Source of the DNA: Saccoglossus kowalevskii
Taxonomy: Eukaryota > Hemichordata > Enteropneusta > Harrimaniidae
Length of the DNA: 10,058 nucleotides
Assembly (NCBI RefSeq): GCF_000003605.2
Contig: NW_003114964.1
Location: forward strand, 163,020-173,077
Direction of reading: 5' to 3'
In this document: in pieces, positions 7,669 through 10,058 of the stretch
Layout: each line of letters starts with the position of its first letter
Numbering within the stretch: position 1 is the first letter of the stretch
Made by a program: the position numbers and the translations under genes
Notes under the pieces: model-generated
Told to the model about the DNA's origin: nothing
Databases searched by the model: none
What the model saw: the letters and a program-made list of their open reading frames with translations, nothing else

Positions 7669-8456
7669 GATTTTACCTCTGCAATCTATATATGACTAAA
7701 TGGGTCCTAATTTGATTATTTTACTGTTCACCTAAGGCACATTGAACTTGGAAACATCCCCTTTCTTGAAAAATAATTATTTAAAAAAAGTTGCATACTA
7801 ATGTACTGTATTTGCATTATTGTTAATTTTTAGAAAGTAAGTTGCTTTGATTTAATAACATTGTATTGTATTTTTTTCAATCTTTGACTCAACTGGTTTT
7901 TATTTATTATTGATTTCAAGGCAGTAGTGTTGAATATGATGCAGAATTTATATATTCCTCCAACTATATGGAGTTAGGTGAGGACTGACTTTCAGTAGAG
8001 ACGACCAGCAAACAATATTTATATAAACAAATAGCTGTACATGTTTTAATGACTGTCTTTTCCAGATAAAAAATATATCATTACTCTTAATATGCAACAT
8101 TGATTGGTTTTTTTGTTTTTACCTTGCCTGTACCATCAAAGATGGAAGGGAAAAGTACATTAAGGGAAAAATTTCTGCTCGTTGTTGTGGCCGTTAATAA
8201 GTGATATTGTGTGCACAATAACTTTACTAATTTTTTTTCAAACTTGGTCATCTTATTCATCAGTATAAAGTCTTCCCTGAGTATGAACGACAGATGTCCT
8301 GTATGAAAATATCATGCAAAAATTGAGAAAATATTTCTACTTGACTGATCACTGGTGATACACATTCAATGGTCACGGATCTCGGTGGAAATATGCATCT
8401 TTCAGCATATATATATAAAGGACTGGAATATACGGGGAATGAGGAGCAATAAAACA
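7669..8456 (+). other. Downstream flank of the host gene, no further gene seen
   Basis: Probably 3' UTR at first, then intergenic sequence. AT-rich, with no convincing open frame. The first AATAAA on this strand is at 8448-8453, next to the retrotransposon edge. TATTGTG/CACAATA (8205-8211 and 8214-8220) is a short palindrome. The minus-strand open frame 8260-8457 has no family resemblance. Confidence 0.55.
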
Positions 8457-9198
8457 CGTCACGTCAATACATATTTAAATAATTATTATTGAATAAACAA
8501 GAATTGAGCTGCACCTAGCAACAACTAATACATGATTAATTACAAACACAATGAAATAATGTACTTTCAATTAAATGGCTTCCAAATTAATGCACACACA
8601 GTCCACAATAATATAAATTGTCTCGTAACTCCCCGAGTGCACTCACAGTTCACGACCTTCACAGCGCTGGACCATCTTCTGACTTCTACCCGAAGCACAA
8701 TGAAGTTGTCCTTTTTGTTGCAGATAACAGCATACAGCGAAGTTCCGACTCAATGTGCGACTTCACAGAACACTGTTTTCTGTTGACTTGACATCTCCCG
8801 GTGTAGCACTTAGGTAGAGTCTTAGAATGTTCGTTTCCACAGCACGCAACAGGCTCACTTTACATCTCTGAACAGGAACAGTTTATAAACCAATGTTCAA
8901 ATAAACTCAGGGGTTGAAACAAAAGCACAGGACCCTGCCTCACTTGTGCAAACCAAAACGAAATGGGGAAAAAAAGAAGCACATGGCTAAGGTGTGACTG
9001 CCTTTTATACCCATACCCAGGTGTACATAATCACATAAATTCAGCCAATCATGGTTTGCCACTAGCCACACTTTGGATAATGGCCCACCCTCCTGCACTG
9101 TGATAGCACCACCATTGTTATGCAAATATAAATGACTGCACTGTGTACCACTATATAGATATATACAAAAAAGACAACTAAAGATTGACCTCGTGACA
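8457..9198 (-). repeat. 3' LTR of the gypsy element (~742 bp)
   Basis: On the minus strand it starts TGTCACGAGGTC at 9198, three bases after the polypurine tract. A matching imperfect end CGTGACG finishes at 8457 (6 of 7 positions inverted). The outer end is less certain than the inner one because the other LTR and the target duplication are not available. A TATA box and an inverted CCAAT box sit in the first quarter, as expected for U3. Open frames within it (8532-8786 plus, 8940-9125 and 9062-9256 minus) are not genes. Confidence 0.7.
9001..9009 (-). promoter_or_regulatory. LTR TATA box
   Basis: TATAAAAGG on the minus strand. An inverted CCAAT box (CCAAT on the + strand, 9045-9049) lies about 36 bp upstream. 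Transcription would begin near 8970-8980 and, from this 3' LTR, run toward the host gene's 3' end. Confidence 0.65.
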
Positions 9199-9201
9199 AA
9201 A

Positions 9202-9211
9202 CTCCCCCCTC
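9202..9211 (-). promoter_or_regulatory. Polypurine tract
   Basis: GAGGGGGGAG on the minus strand, immediately before the LTR start. This is the usual primer site for plus-strand DNA synthesis in LTR retrotransposons. Confidence 0.8.
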
Positions 9212-9240
9212 AAGACATAGCCTCTTGGGCCTATGTCTTG
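9211..9240. repeat. Perfect 10-bp hairpin abutting the polypurine tract
   Basis: CAAGACATAG (9211-9220) and CTATGTCTTG (9231-9240) are perfect inverted arms around a 10-base loop. On the minus strand the stem lies directly upstream of the purine run and shares its last base with it. Confidence 0.8.
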
Positions 9241-9251
9241 GAGGATCACAG

Positions 9252-9267
9252 GTCACTCTTTAGTGAC
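9252..9267. repeat. Short 6-bp hairpin
   Basis: GTCACT (9252-9257) and AGTGAC (9262-9267) pair around a 4-base loop, close to the 10-bp hairpin, between the RNase H stop and the polypurine tract. Confidence 0.55.
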
Positions 9268-9320
9268 GCTATGGTAACAACTGACTTACATAAATTATAA
9301 TTGGCAATCACGAACTATCC

Positions 9321-10058
9321 CTAACCTATCCTACTTAAATAATCTGCACCAATATTTTCACTACCCTTGATTGCTTCAATTCTATACCTGAATGATTGTA
9401 GGTACATTGCCCATCTCATAAGACGACCATTTGTTAACTTTGCTTTCTGTAAATATATTAAAAGTTGGTGGTCTGTTTGCAGAACAAATTCTGTAAAATA
9501 CAGATACTGTTGAAATTTTCTAACTGCCCATATTACAGCTAAACACTCTTTTTCTATCACTGCATACGACTTTTCACGCACTAAAAATTTCCTACTTGCA
9601 TAAGCTAATGGGAAATAGTACCCATCATATTCTTGTAAAAGAACAGCTCCGATTACCAAATCGGAAGAGTCACTTCGCAGAATAAAAGGTTTACTAAAAT
9701 CAGGCAGTCTTAAACTGGTTGCTTGCTCAATATACATTTCAATTCAGTGAAAGCTTTTTCTTGTGGATCACGCCATATTACTTGTCTAGGTTGACCTTTC
9801 CTTGTCAGGTCAGTCAGGGGTGCAACAATAGTGGCAAAGTTAGGCACATATCTACTATAATAGTTAGCTAATCCCATAAACGATCTAACTTGTTTGACTG
9901 TACATGGTTGCTTAGCCTAGTAGAGCTTGTACTTTCTCTTGGGTCATTTGTAACAACCCAGCCCCAATTTGGTGTCCCAGAAATTCCAATGTATGGTATC
10001 CAATAAAACATTTACTGGGCTTTGCTGTAAGCCCAGCCATATTCAAACGCATAAATAC
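9321..10058 (-). pseudogene. pol: Gypsy pol: RT C-terminal part plus RNase H, two frameshifts
   Basis: Three frames read in sequence on the minus strand. Block 1 (10058-9912) has KPSKCFIGYHTLEFLGHQIG, typical of RT just after the catalytic YxDD, and stops at TAA 9914-9912. Block 2 (9913 to about 9713) has VRSFMGLANYYSRYVPNF and APLTDLTRKG, the RT connection region. One base appears missing near 9712-9715. Block 3 (about 9713-9321) is a complete RNase H domain. Its candidate catalytic acids are all present: Asp in RSDSSD, Glu in EKECLAV, Asp in QTDHQLL and Asp in GADYLSR. It ends SRIG-TAG. The Met at 9737 lies upstream of the frameshift and is not a real start. The product acts in cDNA synthesis and RNA removal in retrotransposition; this copy cannot make an intact one. 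Confidence 0.9.

Larger units (their letters stand above)
8457..10058 (-). mobile_element. Ty3/gypsy LTR retrotransposon, 3' part
   Basis: Read on the minus strand, the order is reverse transcriptase C-terminal part, RNase H, stop, two hairpins, polypurine tract and 3' LTR. The 5' portion (gag, protease, the catalytic part of reverse transcriptase, 5' LTR) lies beyond the right edge. Sequence motifs in RT and RNase H are of the gypsy type, yet there is no integrase between RNase H and the LTR. Either integrase was deleted or it sits upstream of RT as in the Gmr1-like gypsy group. Two frameshifts make this copy defective. It runs toward the 3' end of the host gene. Confidence 0.85.

Noticed and set aside
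8532-8786. Plus-strand open frame of 84 codons
   Set aside because: It lies antisense within the LTR and shows no protein motif.
9321-9737. RNase H open frame taken as a complete gene from the Met at 9737
   Set aside because: RT sequence continues upstream in shifted frames, so it is an internal piece of pol.

Overview
This is AT-rich, intron-bearing eukaryotic DNA from an animal genome. The exons are short, the splice sites are canonical GT..AG, and the introns are filled with transposon remnants and short-period repeats. The mix of elements fits a marine invertebrate, most likely a bivalve or another lophotrochozoan: a pogo/Tigger DNA transposon, a nested element carrying a ~157-bp tandem array, CAAAATGGC..GCCATTTTG palindromic repeats, and a Ty3/gypsy element with RNase H next to its LTR. 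That taxonomic guess is inference.

Host gene (+ strand, 1663-7668). Six small exons at 1663-1719, 2591-2650, 5816-5892, 6298-6396, 6886-6932 and 7552-7668 join in one open frame across five introns and end at TAG 7666-7668. They encode the last 151 residues of a protein whose upstream exons lie outside the window or were not recognised. I do not recognise the family.

Left repeat block (1-1250). A 302-bp unit is present twice, with a diverged half-copy near 1075-1245. Each unit has a palindromic core.

Introns. Intron 1 (1720-2590) holds a MITE-like inverted repeat at 2193-2472. Intron 2 (2651-5815) is mostly one pogo/Tigger-like transposon, 3013-5604, with matching TIRs and TA on both sides. 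It keeps only a broken transposase C-terminus (4743-5208). Inside it sits a second element, 3465-4742, with short inverted ends and about seven copies of a ~157-bp repeat. Intron 5 (6933-7551) has a cluster of nested inverted repeats and a degenerate ~100-110-bp repeat.

Right block (8457-10058, - strand). This is the 3' end of an LTR retrotransposon: the C-terminal part of reverse transcriptase and a complete RNase H domain (two frameshifts), two hairpins, a polypurine tract, and a ~740-bp 3' LTR with a TATA box. No integrase lies between RNase H and the LTR, so this may be a Gmr1-type gypsy element, which has a copia-like pol order. It is convergent with the host gene. No prokaryotic gene, CRISPR array, rRNA or tRNA gene was recognised.
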